Source: Micromonospora cremea (GTDB taxonomy: Bacteria > Actinomycetota > Actinomycetes > Mycobacteriales > Micromonosporaceae). From it: 64,000 nt of DNA. Position numbers and translations under genes: made by a program. This document shows positions 1 to 8,399 of this stretch, one piece after another; within the stretch, counting starts at the first letter, position 1, and every line of letters begins with the position of its first letter. The DNA lies in NCBI RefSeq assembly GCF_900143515.1, contig NZ_FSQT01000001.1:1612001-1676000 (forward strand), written 5' to 3'. Under the pieces are notes generated by a model. It made no database searches and was not told the origin of the DNA. It saw only the letters and a list, made by a program, of their open reading frames with translations.

Positions 1-598
1 GCCCGTCGCTGGGGTCGCCGCGCAGCGCGGCGAAGTCGGCGTACCGGTCGGCCGGCACGCCGTAGCGGGTCCGCACGGCGGCGTCGTCGCAGTCGTCGAG
101 CTTGGCCACGCCGCGACCGACGTAGAGCAGTCGGACCGGCCGGGCATCGTCGATGAGCTGGAACAGGTCCCGGTCGCCGGAGACCACCTCGACCGGGCCC
201 GGCTGGGTCACCGAGAGCGTGCCGAGCACGTCGTCAGCCTCGTAGCCGGTCGCGCCGACGGCGGTGATGCCGACCGCGGCCAGCACCTCCAGGATCATCG
301 GCACCTGCGGGGAGAGCGTGTCCGGCACGACCTCGCCGCCCTGCGGAGCCACCCGGTGCGCCTTGTACGACGGCAGCAGGTCGACCCGCCACGCCGGCCG
401 CCAGTCGTAGTCCAGGGCGCAGACCATCCGGTCCGCGCCGCGCCCACGGATCAGGGTGGCGAGCATGTCGAGGAAGCCGCGCACCGCGTTGACCGGAGTG
501 CCGTCCTCGGCCCGGGCGGCGGATTCCGGGATGCCGAAGTAGGCCCGGAAGTAGAGGCTGGGTGCGTCGATCAGCAGGATCGGGGGTCGGTGTGCCAC
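1..598 (-). CDS. 5'-3' exonuclease (PolI N-terminal-type), 3' end outside window
   Basis: About 199 N-terminal residues are visible, beginning VAHRPPILLIDAPSLYFRAY, and the gene runs off the left edge. The start with LLIDAPSLYFRA, a following SYKAHR stretch and the acidic GYEADDVLG and VSGDRDLFQL motifs are the metal-binding signatures of the FEN/PolI-type 5' nuclease family. Such stand-alone exonucleases act on flap or RNA-primed DNA in replication and repair. The GTG at 598 is chosen because the conserved first strand begins directly after it. Only the first two-thirds of the family's usual 300 or so residues can be seen, so absence of a polymerase domain is inferred. Confidence 0.85.
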   Translation of the reverse strand, partial: MAHRPPILLIDAPSLYFRAYFGIPESAARAEDGTPVNAVRGFLDMLATLIRGRGADRMVCALDYDWRPAWRVDLLPSYKAHRVAPQGGEVVPDTLSPQVPMILEVLAAVGITAVGATGYEADDVLGTLSVTQPGPVEVVSGDRDLFQLIDDARPVRLLYVGRGVAKLDDCDDAAVRTRYGVPADRYADFAALRGDPSDG

Positions 599-656
599 GC
601 CCGACAGCCTGGCACAGCCCCCCGACGATCAGGGGTACGCCCGGCCGCCGTGCGCG

Positions 657-884
657 TCAGCGCCGCTCGTCGCGGCGGTAGACGGCCTCCCGCCGGGCCA
701 GGTACTGCACGACGTAGCTGGTCAACAGCAGCAGGATCGCGACGAGCACCTCGACCCAGGCCGCGACGCCGTCGGCCACGGTGAGGCCGATGATCAGCAG
801 GACCAGGCCGGCGAGCGCGAGGACCCCGGCCCACAGCTGGCGGCGACGGCGCGTCGCCGCCCGGTCCGCCCCGTTCGCTGCCAC
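657..884 (-). CDS. small two-helix membrane protein
   Basis: A 75-residue protein with a basic N-terminus (ATRRRRQ) followed by two hydrophobic segments, roughly residues 18-37 and 43-62, and a charged tail (RREAVYRRDERR). The GTG at 884 is preferred over an ATG 12 codons upstream because a perfect AGGAGG lies six bases before it. I recognise no family. The topology suggests an inner-membrane protein with both ends in the cytoplasm. It lies just upstream of, and co-directional with, the exonuclease gene (59-bp gap), so the two may be co-transcribed. Confidence 0.7.
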   Translation of the reverse strand: MAANGADRAATRRRRQLWAGVLALAGLVLLIIGLTVADGVAAWVEVLVAILLLLTSYVVQYLARREAVYRRDERR

Positions 885-1004
885 GTCGGTCCTCCTGGTC
901 GGTGCGCCCGGCGTGGGCACCCCCGACCCAGGCTATGACCCCAGGGGCCGTCCGACCCGGGAAACCGCGGTGCGGCCCGTGCCCGACCGGCGCAGACTGC
1001 CGGT

Positions 1005-2105
1005 GTGGCGTTCCTTCCCGGTCTGACGCTCGCCCGCCGTTACCACGACGAGGTGGTCGCACCGGTCCTGCGCCGCCGGTTCCCGAGTCTGCGGTACGCG
1101 GCCGGCCTGCTGGACGGCGGCTCGGAGCTGCTGGGCCTGGACACCGTGCGGTCCACCGACCACGACTGGGGGCCGCGCGTGCAGGTCTTCGTGGCGGCCA
1201 CCGACGCCGTCCGGATCCCCGGGCTTCGTACCGCGCTGGACGCCGACCTGCCGGCCGAGTTTCTCGGCTGGCCGACCCGTTTCACCGGCGACGACGGGCG
1301 GCTGGGCGTCGCCGACCCGGCGGGCACCCGGCACGGTGTCAGCGTCGACGAGCTGGCTGGCTGGTGGCGCGACCGGCTGGGCTTCGACCCCGCGGCCGGT
1401 GTCGCCGCGGCGGACTGGCTGGCCACCCCGACCCAGCGGCTGGCCGAGGTGACCGGCGGCGCGATCTTCCACGACGGCCTCGACGGCGCGCTGTCGGCGC
1501 GGCGGACGGCACTCGCGTGGTATCCGCCGGACGTGTGGCGGTACGTGCTCGCCGCAGCGTGGACCCGGATCGCGCAGGCGGAGCACCTGCCCGGCCGCTG
1601 CGCCGAGGTCGGCGACGAATTGGGCAGCCGGGTCGTCGCCGCCGGCCTGGCCCGGGACCTGATGCGACTCGGCCTGCTGCTGCACCGGCGCTGGCCGCCG
1701 TACGACAAGTGGCTCGGCACCGTCTTCGGCGGGCTGCCCGACGCGGCGCCGGTGGTCGCGGCACTGACCGACGCGCTCGGCCCGGGCGACTGGACCCGGC
1801 GCCAGGCCGGGTTGGTCGAGGCGCTGGAGACGGTGGCCCGGTGGACCGACGAGACCGGGCTCGCGGTACCGGTGCGCGCCCGCGCCCGGCGGTTTCACCA
1901 CCGCCCGTTTCTGGTGCTGCACGCCGAGCGGATCGCCGCCGCGCTGCGCGCCGCCGTGAGTGACCCCGGGCTGCGCGACCGGCCGCCGGTGGGCGCGGTC
2001 GACCAGTATGTGCACAGCGCCGACGTGCTCACCCACGCCGGCCGGATCCGCCGCCTGGCCGACAGCCTTTGGTCGGGCGACGTGGTCACCGACCGCCGAC
2101 GGTGA
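1005..2105 (+). CDS. DUF4037 domain protein, nucleotidyltransferase-like
   Basis: A 366-residue soluble protein. Near residue 36 it shows GGSELLGLDTVRSTDHDWG, the Gly-Ser followed by Asp-His-Asp pattern of the DUF4037/nucleotidyltransferase-like fold, and the C-terminal half (PYDKWLGTVF, QYVHSADVL) also fits that family. The biochemical role of DUF4037 proteins is not established; a nucleotidyl-transfer activity is only inferred from the fold. Start GTG 1005. Its 3' end overlaps the convergent MFS gene by 20 bp. Divergent from the small membrane protein across about 120 bp. Confidence 0.75.
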   Translation: MAFLPGLTLARRYHDEVVAPVLRRRFPSLRYAAGLLDGGSELLGLDTVRSTDHDWGPRVQVFVAATDAVRIPGLRTALDADLPAEFLGWPTRFTGDDGRLGVADPAGTRHGVSVDELAGWWRDRLGFDPAAGVAAADWLATPTQRLAEVTGGAIFHDGLDGALSARRTALAWYPPDVWRYVLAAAWTRIAQAEHLPGRCAEVGDELGSRVVAAGLARDLMRLGLLLHRRWPPYDKWLGTVFGGLPDAAPVVAALTDALGPGDWTRRQAGLVEALETVARWTDETGLAVPVRARARRFHHRPFLVLHAERIAAALRAAVSDPGLRDRPPVGAVDQYVHSADVLTHAGRIRRLADSLWSGDVVTDRRR

Positions 2106-3363
2106 CCGCCGGTTCGGCGGGACGCGGCGGATCGTCGTCCCGGTCGTGGTCGGTGAGGTCACGCAGGTGCCGGACGGGGGAGAGCAGCAGCGCCAGCGGC
2201 GCGCACACCACCGACGTCGCGAAGATGAACAGGGTGGCCCGCGCGCCGAGGGGGCCGGCCAGCGCGCCGGCGACCAGCCCGCCGACCGGGATCGCGCCCC
2301 ATGAGACGAACCGGACGGTCGCCATCACCCGGGAGAGCAGATCGGGCGGGCTAGCGATCTGCCGGTAGGTCCGGGTGGTCACGCTCAGCACGACCGTGCC
2401 GAGCGAGAAGACGATGCTGCCACCGGCGAAGGCGGCGTACGCCGGCCAGCCGGTGCCCCACGGGATCAGGAACGCCCCGGCAACTGTGGTGAATCCCGCG
2501 ACGATCAGCGCGCGGGCGGTGCCGATCCGGGCGGTGATCCGTGTGGTGAGTGCCGCCCCGACCAGCGCGCCGACCCCCTCGACGGCGAGCAGCACCCCGA
2601 CCAGGCCGGCCGGGGCGTGCAGCTCGCGGACCAGGTAGAGCGGGAAGAGCGCGAACTGTGCGCCGCAGACGAAGTTCATCGCCGTCGCGGCCCACATGCC
2701 GGGCGCCATCACCGGGTGATGCGCGACGAAGCGCCAACCCTCGCGGATCAGCTCGCCGACGGGTGGCCAGCGGTCCGGCGCGTCGACGCGGCGGGCGGGC
2801 AGCGTGCGCAGCAGAGCCGCCGAGACGAGGTAGCTGGCCGAGTCGACGAGCAGGGTGGGCACCGCGCCGAGTGCCTGCACGGCGAGACCGCCGAGGGACG
2901 GGCCGCTGAGCAGGGTCGCGGCGTGGGTTGCCGAGGTCAGGCTGTTTCGGGACTGCAACTGCTCGCGGTCCACGATGCTGGGCAGGAAGGTCGAGTTGGC
3001 CACGTCGAACAGCACGTTGGCGAAGCTGACCACCAGCGCGGTGATGACGAGGTGGGCGACGGTGAGGTGGCCCCACCACCAGGCCAGCGGGATCGACGCG
3101 ACGGCGACCGCCCGGGCCAGGTCGGCGCCGATCTGGGCGCCGCGCAGCGGCAGGCGCTGCACGATGACGCCGGCGGGTAGGCCGATCACGATCCACGCAA
3201 CGTAGCTGGCGGCGGCGATCAGGCCCATCTCGAACGCGGTGGCGTCGAGCACGGTGAGTGCGGTCAGCGGCAGGGCCACCGCGCCGACCGCCGACCCGAC
3301 CATGCTGGTCGTGCCGGCGGTCCACCATCGCCAGAACACCCCGGCCCGGTCTTCGACGTGCAT
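2086..3363 (-). CDS. MFS exporter (MFS_3 / EntS-like)
   Basis: A 425-residue protein with about twelve hydrophobic helices and a long hydrophilic stretch mid-protein, plus the family motif GLPAGVIVQRLPLR between helices 2 and 3. Order and length match the MFS_3 branch that exports siderophores, macrolides or other drugs, often found beside HxlR or TetR regulators. ATG 3363 has a GGGGGCG Shine-Dalgarno six bases upstream. It is transcribed away from the HxlR-peroxiredoxin gene, with the palindromic operator at 3394-3410 between them, so regulation by that protein is the simplest guess. Substrate unknown. Confidence 0.88.
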   Translation of the reverse strand: MHVEDRAGVFWRWWTAGTTSMVGSAVGAVALPLTALTVLDATAFEMGLIAAASYVAWIVIGLPAGVIVQRLPLRGAQIGADLARAVAVASIPLAWWWGHLTVAHLVITALVVSFANVLFDVANSTFLPSIVDREQLQSRNSLTSATHAATLLSGPSLGGLAVQALGAVPTLLVDSASYLVSAALLRTLPARRVDAPDRWPPVGELIREGWRFVAHHPVMAPGMWAATAMNFVCGAQFALFPLYLVRELHAPAGLVGVLLAVEGVGALVGAALTTRITARIGTARALIVAGFTTVAGAFLIPWGTGWPAYAAFAGGSIVFSLGTVVLSVTTRTYRQIASPPDLLSRVMATVRFVSWGAIPVGGLVAGALAGPLGARATLFIFATSVVCAPLALLLSPVRHLRDLTDHDRDDDPPRPAEPAVTVGGR

Positions 3364-3393
3364 GTCGTCCGCCCCCGTTCAACCGTGCCAGTG

Positions 3394-3420
3394 CGTTCCA
3401 ATCTGGAACGGACTATAGTC
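3394..3420. promoter_or_regulatory. HxlR-type operator and -10 region
   Basis: Positions 3394-3410 form a perfect inverted repeat with 7-bp arms (CGTTCCA, ATC, TGGAACG). It abuts a second perfect palindrome, GACTATAGTC (3411-3420), that contains a TATAGT -10-like box for rightward transcription. The site lies between the divergent MFS and HxlR-peroxiredoxin genes, 28 bp before the chosen GTG. Placement over the likely -35/-10 spacer fits autorepression. That HxlR binds here is inference. Confidence 0.6.
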
Positions 3421-3447
3421 GAGGGCGGAGCGGACGGGGGTGACGGG

Positions 3448-4329
3448 GTGCGGCGGGAAGATCTTGCCGACGCGGACTGCGGCATCGCCCAGGCGCTCGG
3501 CGTCCTGGGGGACTGGTGGACCTTCCTCATCGTGCGCGACGTCGCCGGCGGGACGACCCGCTTCGACGCCCTCCAACGCGAGTTGGGCGTCAGTCGACGA
3601 GCGCTGACCGAACGTCTCACCGCGCTGGTCGAGCACGGCGTGCTGGAGCGCCGGCCCTACTCCCAACACCCGCCCCGCTTCGACTACCTGCTGACCGCCA
3701 AGGGTGAGGGGCTGCTGCCGGTGCTGATCGCACTGCAGGACTGGGGGACGAGACATCTGATGGGTGACGGTGAGCTGACCGCGACCGCCGACCCCACCTC
3801 GGCCGAGGCCCGCCGGGTGCACGACCTGATCGGGCGGCGGCTGCCCGAGGTCGTCCTGCCCGGGCCGGACGGCCAGCCGGTGGCGCTGACCGACGGCGAC
3901 GCGTGGAGCGTCCTCTACCTCTTCCCCGGGGCGTACGCGCCGGGGACCCAGGGCTACCCGCCGGGCTGGGCCGACATCCCCGGCGCCCGTGGCTGCACCC
4001 TGGAGTCGACCACCTACGCCGACCGGTACGCGGACTTCCAGGCCGCCGGAGCGCGGGTGTGGGGCATCAGCACGCAGCGGCCGGACCAGCTCGCCGACTT
4101 CGCCGCGTACACCCGGCTGCCGTTCCCGCTCCTGTCGGACCAGGACGGTCGGCTCGCCGCCGGGCTGCTGCTGCCCACCTTCCGGGCCGGCGGGATCACC
4201 CGGTTCAAGCGGCTGACGCTGCTGGTCGACCCGGCCGCGGTGGTCCGCGCGGTGCAGTTCCCGGTCACCGATCCGGCCGGCTCGGTGGACGAGATGCTCG
4301 ACGTGGTCCGCGAGCACCGCGCCGCCTGA
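3448..4329 (+). CDS. HxlR-family regulator fused to a peroxiredoxin domain
   Basis: A 293-residue two-domain protein. Residues 1-105 are a HxlR winged helix with the usual early cysteine (ADADCGIAQALGVLGDWW) and the GVSRRALTERL recognition region. After a linker, residues 130-290 are a thioredoxin-fold peroxiredoxin of the AhpC/BCP type: LPEVVLPGPDGQPVAL, LYLFPGAYAPGTQGYPPG, then GCTLE with the probable peroxidatic Cys183. A 12-residue Gly/Pro-rich insert separates FPGAYAPGT from GCTLE. GTG 3448 is chosen over a start at 3358 that would overlap the divergent gene; a G-rich ribosome site precedes it. It could couple peroxide or thiol sensing to DNA binding. Confidence 0.85.
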   Translation: MRREDLADADCGIAQALGVLGDWWTFLIVRDVAGGTTRFDALQRELGVSRRALTERLTALVEHGVLERRPYSQHPPRFDYLLTAKGEGLLPVLIALQDWGTRHLMGDGELTATADPTSAEARRVHDLIGRRLPEVVLPGPDGQPVALTDGDAWSVLYLFPGAYAPGTQGYPPGWADIPGARGCTLESTTYADRYADFQAAGARVWGISTQRPDQLADFAAYTRLPFPLLSDQDGRLAAGLLLPTFRAGGITRFKRLTLLVDPAAVVRAVQFPVTDPAGSVDEMLDVVREHRAA

Positions 4330-4340
4330 GTGTGTAAGGT

Positions 4341-4379
4341 AGGGCCCCCTGTTAACGCTCGGCGTCAACAGGGGGCCCT
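4341..4379. terminator. Micromonosporaceae-type hairpin repeat, bidirectional terminator
   Basis: An 18-bp inverted repeat (AGGGCCCCCTGTTAACGC against its complement, one mismatch) with a 3-base loop sits between the convergent HxlR-peroxiredoxin and chitinase genes. Position and stem strength fit a bidirectional terminator. From memory, the core AGGGCCCCCTGTTAAC recurs in Micromonospora intergenic regions; a decayed relative is at 5928-5978. Confidence 0.7.
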
Positions 4380-4391
4380 TCCTGGCGAACG

Positions 4392-5762
4392 TCAGGCCGG
4401 GAGGGTCCAGCGCTGGTTGGCGCCGGCGAAGCAGTCCCAGATCTGCAGCCGGGTGCCGTCGGCGGAGCTGTTGCCGGTGGCGTCCAGGCACTTGTTCGAC
4501 TGCGGGTTGCGCAGCGTGCCGTTGGACTGGGCCTGCCAGACCTGGGCGCCGCTGCCGTTGCAGTCCCAGAGCTGAACCGGGGCGCCGTTGGCGGTGGAGC
4601 CGCTGGCGACGTCGGCGCACTTGCCGAGGGCGCGCAGCGTGCCGTTGCTGGCCACGGTCCAGCTCTGCGCGCTGGTGCCGTTGCAGCCCCACAGCTGCAC
4701 AGCCGTGCCGTTGGCACTGCTCGCCGAGGCCACGTCGACGCACTTGCCGCCGATCCCGGTGATCGGGCCGGTACGACCGGTCGGCGGCGGGGTCGTGCCG
4801 CCCATGATGGTGTCGTACATCGCGCTGACCAGCGAGGTCGAGCCGGTGGTGTCCTGCGACAGTTCCCAGTTCATCACGCCGCCGGCGTTGGCCAGGGCCC
4901 ACTGCGTCTTGCGCTTGACCGTCGGGATGGCGTTGTAGCACTGCTGTGCGCCGGCGACGGTGGTGCAGTCCCGGTTGGCGTTGGCCGGGTCCATCCCGAC
5001 CAGCGCCGAGTAGGTGTAGTAGCCGGGGCGGCTGTAGAAGGGGATCCCGAGGACGGCCTTGCTGGCTGGCAGGCCGCGGGACTTCCACAGGTTGATGCTG
5101 GCGATCGACCAGTCGTAGTTGGCGTGCGGGCTGCCGCCGTCGTACGCCATGATGTTGAGCCAGTCGACCTGGCCGAACACGGCCGTCTGCACGCCCTGGA
5201 CGCTGCCGCCCTCGGAGACCACCGCGGCGGTGAGCAGCTTGCCGCGGCTGTGCATCGCGCTGCCGAGCTGCGTCATGAGCTGGGTGTAGTTGTTCGCCGA
5301 CGCGCCCGCGTCCGGGTACTCCCAGTCCATGTCGACGCCGTCGAGGTTGTACTGGTTGACGAAGTTGACCAGGTTGTTGACGAAGTTGGTCCGGCTGCCG
5401 GCGTTGGCGGCCAGCGCCTCGAATGCGGAGTCGTTGCCGTCGTTCCAGCCGCCGACCGCGATCGACACCTTGACGTTGTTGGCGTGCCCGAGCGAGACCA
5501 GCGAGGAGAGCTTGCTCGGGTTCTCCACCGGGCGCAGGCTGCCGTCGTTGTTGGGCAGCACGAAGGCGTAGTTGATGTGGGTGAGCTTGTTGTATTGGAC
5601 GGTGTTGACGTTGCCGGCCCAGGAGGGCATGTAGCCGACGCTCTTGAAGTTGTTCGGCAGCACCACGGCCTGCGCGGCGGTGGGGACGAGGGTGACGGTG
5701 GCGCCGGCCGTGGCCAGCGCGAGCAGGCCGGCGGCGAGGGCGCGGCGCAGTGGTGAGGACAT
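4392..5762 (-). CDS. secreted GH18 chitinase with ricin-type lectin domain
   Basis: A 456-residue precursor. Residues 1-32 form a signal peptide (basic start, hydrophobic core, AQA cleavage). Residues 38-310 are a GH18 barrel with SVGYMPSW, SIAVGGW and DGVDMDWEYP, whose Glu148 is the catalytic acid of substrate-assisted hydrolysis. A Thr/Pro linker leads to a C-terminal beta-trefoil (residues 325-456) with three QxW-type repeats (AVQLWGCNG, PVQLWDCNG, RLQIWDC). It should hydrolyse extracellular chitin or related GlcNAc polymers. ATG 5762 is preferred to an ATG 33 codons upstream because GGGAAGG precedes it and the signal peptide begins there. Monocistronic, with its own promoter at 5862-5891. 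Confidence 0.93.
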   Translation of the reverse strand: MSSPLRRALAAGLLALATAGATVTLVPTAAQAVVLPNNFKSVGYMPSWAGNVNTVQYNKLTHINYAFVLPNNDGSLRPVENPSKLSSLVSLGHANNVKVSIAVGGWNDGNDSAFEALAANAGSRTNFVNNLVNFVNQYNLDGVDMDWEYPDAGASANNYTQLMTQLGSAMHSRGKLLTAAVVSEGGSVQGVQTAVFGQVDWLNIMAYDGGSPHANYDWSIASINLWKSRGLPASKAVLGIPFYSRPGYYTYSALVGMDPANANRDCTTVAGAQQCYNAIPTVKRKTQWALANAGGVMNWELSQDTTGSTSLVSAMYDTIMGGTTPPPTGRTGPITGIGGKCVDVASASSANGTAVQLWGCNGTSAQSWTVASNGTLRALGKCADVASGSTANGAPVQLWDCNGSGAQVWQAQSNGTLRNPQSNKCLDATGNSSADGTRLQIWDCFAGANQRWTLPA

Positions 5763-5861
5763 CGAGGGCCTTCCCGTGGGCGGGGGACGACAGCCGCCCA
5801 CGCAGGGTGGTCGCGGGCGGTCGGTGCGGGACGCAGGGACGGTGGGCCTCGAGGCAGCCAA

Positions 5862-5891
5862 ATCTTAAAGAGTGTTAACTGTCGTAGTCAA
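5862..5891 (-). promoter_or_regulatory. probable housekeeping promoter of the chitinase gene
   Basis: On the minus strand TTGACT (5891-5886) and TAAGAT (5867-5862) are 18 bp apart, a good -35/-10 pair in an AT-richer island about 100 bp before the chitinase start. I did not see the 12-bp direct repeats known from Streptomyces chi promoters. Confidence 0.55.
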
Positions 5892-5927
5892 TCAACGTTG
5901 GTGGATTTCCGGACGTGCCCGCCGTCA

Positions 5928-5978
5928 AGAAGGGGCCCCTGCTCTACACCAGGCGTTGATGAGGTGCCCTTCCTTCGG
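5928..5978. repeat. degenerate copy of the GGGCCCCT hairpin repeat
   Basis: AAGAAGGGGCCCCT at the left and AGGTGCCCTTCCTT at the right are an imperfect inverted repeat around a 20-base centre, resembling the element at 4341-4379. It lies between the chitinase promoter and the M24 peptidase gene and is not placed as a terminator for either. Confidence 0.45.
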
Positions 5979-6027
5979 GCTGCGCGCCGGCTGCCGGCTA
6001 TCCCCAAACGACCGTTAAGCTGAGCGG

Positions 6028-7143
6028 GTGGGAACCCAGGAGCTGTACCCGCCCGACCGGCTGATCGCCGCGCAGCGCGCCACCGCCGCCGCCGGCCTGG
6101 ACGCCCTGCTGCTCACCCCGGGCTCCGACCTGCGCTACCTGACCGGGTACGACGCCCACGCGGGGGAGCGGCTGACCTGCCTGGTGCTGCCGGCGGGGGG
6201 CGAGCCGACGCTGATCGTGCCCACGCTGGAGCGACCGGCCGCGGAGGCCTCCCCGGCGCCGGCCACCGGGGTGCGCATCGTCGATCACGCCGACGGCACC
6301 GACCCGTACCCCCTGGTCGTCGCCGCCCTCGACGGACCGCCCGCGGCGATCGGGCTGGCCGACCGGATGTGGGCCGAGCAGGTCCTCGCACTGCGTGCCG
6401 CGCTGCCCACCGCGGCGCAGCGACTCGCCGGCGAGGTGCTGCGCGAGCTGCGGATCCGCAAGTCGCCGGCGGAGGTCGCGGCCCTGGCCGAGGCCGGCGC
6501 GGCGATCGACGAGGTGCACCTGCGAATGGGGGAGTGGTTGCGCCCCGGGCGCACCGAGGCCGAGGTGGCCACCGACATCGCCGCGGCGATCCGCGCCGCC
6601 GGGCACGTCAGCGTGGACTTCGTGATCGTGGCGGCCGGGCCGAACGGAGCCAGCCCGCACCACGGCACCTCGGACCGGCCGATCGGCGCTGGCGAACCGG
6701 TGGTGGTGGACATCGGCGGCACGATGCCCTCGGGCTACCGCTCGGACTGCACCCGCACGTACGTCTCCGGCGGACCGGCGCCGGCCGAGTTCCTGGACTA
6801 CTACGCGGTGCTGCGCGACGCCCAGCGCGCCGCGGTGGCGGCGGTACGGCCCGGAATCAGCGGCGCCGCGGCCGACGCCGCGGCCCGGGAGCCGATCGCC
6901 GCCGCCGGCTACGGCCCCGCGTTCCTGCACCGCACCGGCCACGGCATCGGTCTGGACGGTCACGAGGAGCCCTACCTGGTGGCTGGCAACGACCGGCCGC
7001 TGGAGCCCGGAATGGCGTTCTCCATCGAACCGGGCATCTACCTGGCGGGCCGGCACGGCGCCCGTATCGAGGACATCGTCGTCTGCACCACGGACGGCGT
7101 GCAGCGGCTCAACACCACCCCCACGGAGCTCATCGCGCTATGA
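6028..7143 (+). CDS. M24 family aminopeptidase (Xaa-Pro type)
   Basis: A 371-residue cytosolic protein with the two-domain creatinase/prolidase layout: an N-terminal substrate domain (DLRYLTGYDAHAGERLTCLV) and a C-terminal pita-bread domain. The five metal ligands are visible in order: Asp in VVDIGGT, Asp in YRSDCTRTY, His in HRTGHGIG, Glu in SIEPGIY and Glu in ARIEDIV. It should remove N-terminal residues preceding proline from peptides, though some members act on other amides. GTG 6028. It overlaps the following acyl-CoA dehydrogenase gene by 4 bp (ATGA), so the two are translationally coupled. Confidence 0.88.
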   Translation: MGTQELYPPDRLIAAQRATAAAGLDALLLTPGSDLRYLTGYDAHAGERLTCLVLPAGGEPTLIVPTLERPAAEASPAPATGVRIVDHADGTDPYPLVVAALDGPPAAIGLADRMWAEQVLALRAALPTAAQRLAGEVLRELRIRKSPAEVAALAEAGAAIDEVHLRMGEWLRPGRTEAEVATDIAAAIRAAGHVSVDFVIVAAGPNGASPHHGTSDRPIGAGEPVVVDIGGTMPSGYRSDCTRTYVSGGPAPAEFLDYYAVLRDAQRAAVAAVRPGISGAAADAAAREPIAAAGYGPAFLHRTGHGIGLDGHEEPYLVAGNDRPLEPGMAFSIEPGIYLAGRHGARIEDIVVCTTDGVQRLNTTPTELIAL

Positions 7144-8282
7144 CTGTCGACCGGATCCTCCCCACCGACGAGGCCCACGACCTGCTGGACCTCGCCACCG
7201 AACTCGCCGATCGCGAGCTCGCGCCGAAGGCCGTCGGCTTCGAGGAGCGCGCCGAGTTCCCCCGCGAGGTGCTGCGAACCCTCGGCCGGGCCGGTCTGCT
7301 TGGCCTGCCGTACCCGGAGGAGCACGGCGGCGCCGCACAGCCGTACGAGGTGTACCTGCAGGTGCTGGAGATCCTGGCCAGCCGCTGGCTCGCGGTCGCC
7401 GAGGCGGTCAGCGTGCACACCCTGTCCTGCTACCCGGTGGCCGCGTTCGGCAGCGACGAGCAGCGCAAGCTGCTGCCTGACATGCTCGGCGGTGAACTGC
7501 TCGGCGCGTACTGCCTCTCCGAGCCGCAGGGCGGCTCCGACGCGGCGGCGCTGAGCACCCGGGCGGTCCGCGACGGTGACGCGTACCTCGTCTCCGGCAC
7601 CAAGGCGTGGATCACCCATGCCCGGACCGCCGACTTCTACAACGTCTTCTGCCGCACCGGCGGGCCTGGTCCGAAGGGCATCTCCTGCCTGCTCGCCGAC
7701 GCCGGCACCGCCGGCATCGCCCCGCAGGCGGCCGAGCGGACGATGGGGCTGCGCTCGTCGCCGGTGGCGCAGGTCGCCTTCGACGAGGCGCGGGTGCCGG
7801 CCGAACGGCTGATCGGCGGCGAGGGGGCGGGCTTCACCATCGCGATGTCCGCGCTGGACTCGGGCCGGCTGGGCATCGCGGCCTGTGCGGTCGGGCTGGC
7901 CCAGGCCGCCCTGGACTACGCGGTCGGGTACGCCCGGGAGCGGCAGCAGTTCGGTCGGGCGATCGTCGACTTCCAGGGGTTGGGCTTTCTGCTGGCCGAC
8001 GCGGCGACCCAGATCTCCGCCGCCCGCGCGCTGACCCTCGCGGCGGCCCGGCTGCGCGACGCCGGGCGTCCGTACTCGATCGAGGCGGCCAAGGCGAAGC
8101 TCTTCGCCACCGACATGGCGATGCGGGTGACGACCGACGCCGTGCAGGTGCTCGGTGGCGCCGGCTACGTGGCCGACCACCCCGTGGAGCGGTACATGCG
8201 CGAGGCCAAGGTGTTGCAGATCGTGGAGGGCACCAACCAGATCCAGCGGCTGGTCATCGCCCGGGCGCTGGCCAAGGGCTGA
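7140..8282 (+). CDS. acyl-CoA dehydrogenase
   Basis: A 380-residue FAD enzyme of normal family length. It has the N-terminal helical domain, the flavin/substrate signature AYCLSEPQGGSDAAAL near residue 122, the middle beta-domain, and the C-terminal helical domain with RQQFGRAIVDFQG, QVLGGAGY and the catalytic glutamate in QIVEGTNQIQR (Glu363). It should oxidise a short- or branched-chain acyl-CoA to the enoyl-CoA, passing electrons to ETF. Coupled to the upstream M24 peptidase, which hints at peptide or branched-chain amino-acid catabolism. The chain-length class is not resolved. Confidence 0.92.
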   Translation: MTVDRILPTDEAHDLLDLATELADRELAPKAVGFEERAEFPREVLRTLGRAGLLGLPYPEEHGGAAQPYEVYLQVLEILASRWLAVAEAVSVHTLSCYPVAAFGSDEQRKLLPDMLGGELLGAYCLSEPQGGSDAAALSTRAVRDGDAYLVSGTKAWITHARTADFYNVFCRTGGPGPKGISCLLADAGTAGIAPQAAERTMGLRSSPVAQVAFDEARVPAERLIGGEGAGFTIAMSALDSGRLGIAACAVGLAQAALDYAVGYARERQQFGRAIVDFQGLGFLLADAATQISAARALTLAAARLRDAGRPYSIEAAKAKLFATDMAMRVTTDAVQVLGGAGYVADHPVERYMREAKVLQIVEGTNQIQRLVIARALAKG

Positions 8283-8399
8283 GCACGGGTCGACGATGCG
8301 TGGTGGCGTGGCTGCGGTGGGTCCACCGCGGCCCGCCGTCGGCGCGGTCCGGTGGGAGCCTCATCGCCGTCGGGCGTTTTTCCCGGTAGGTTGCTCGCC

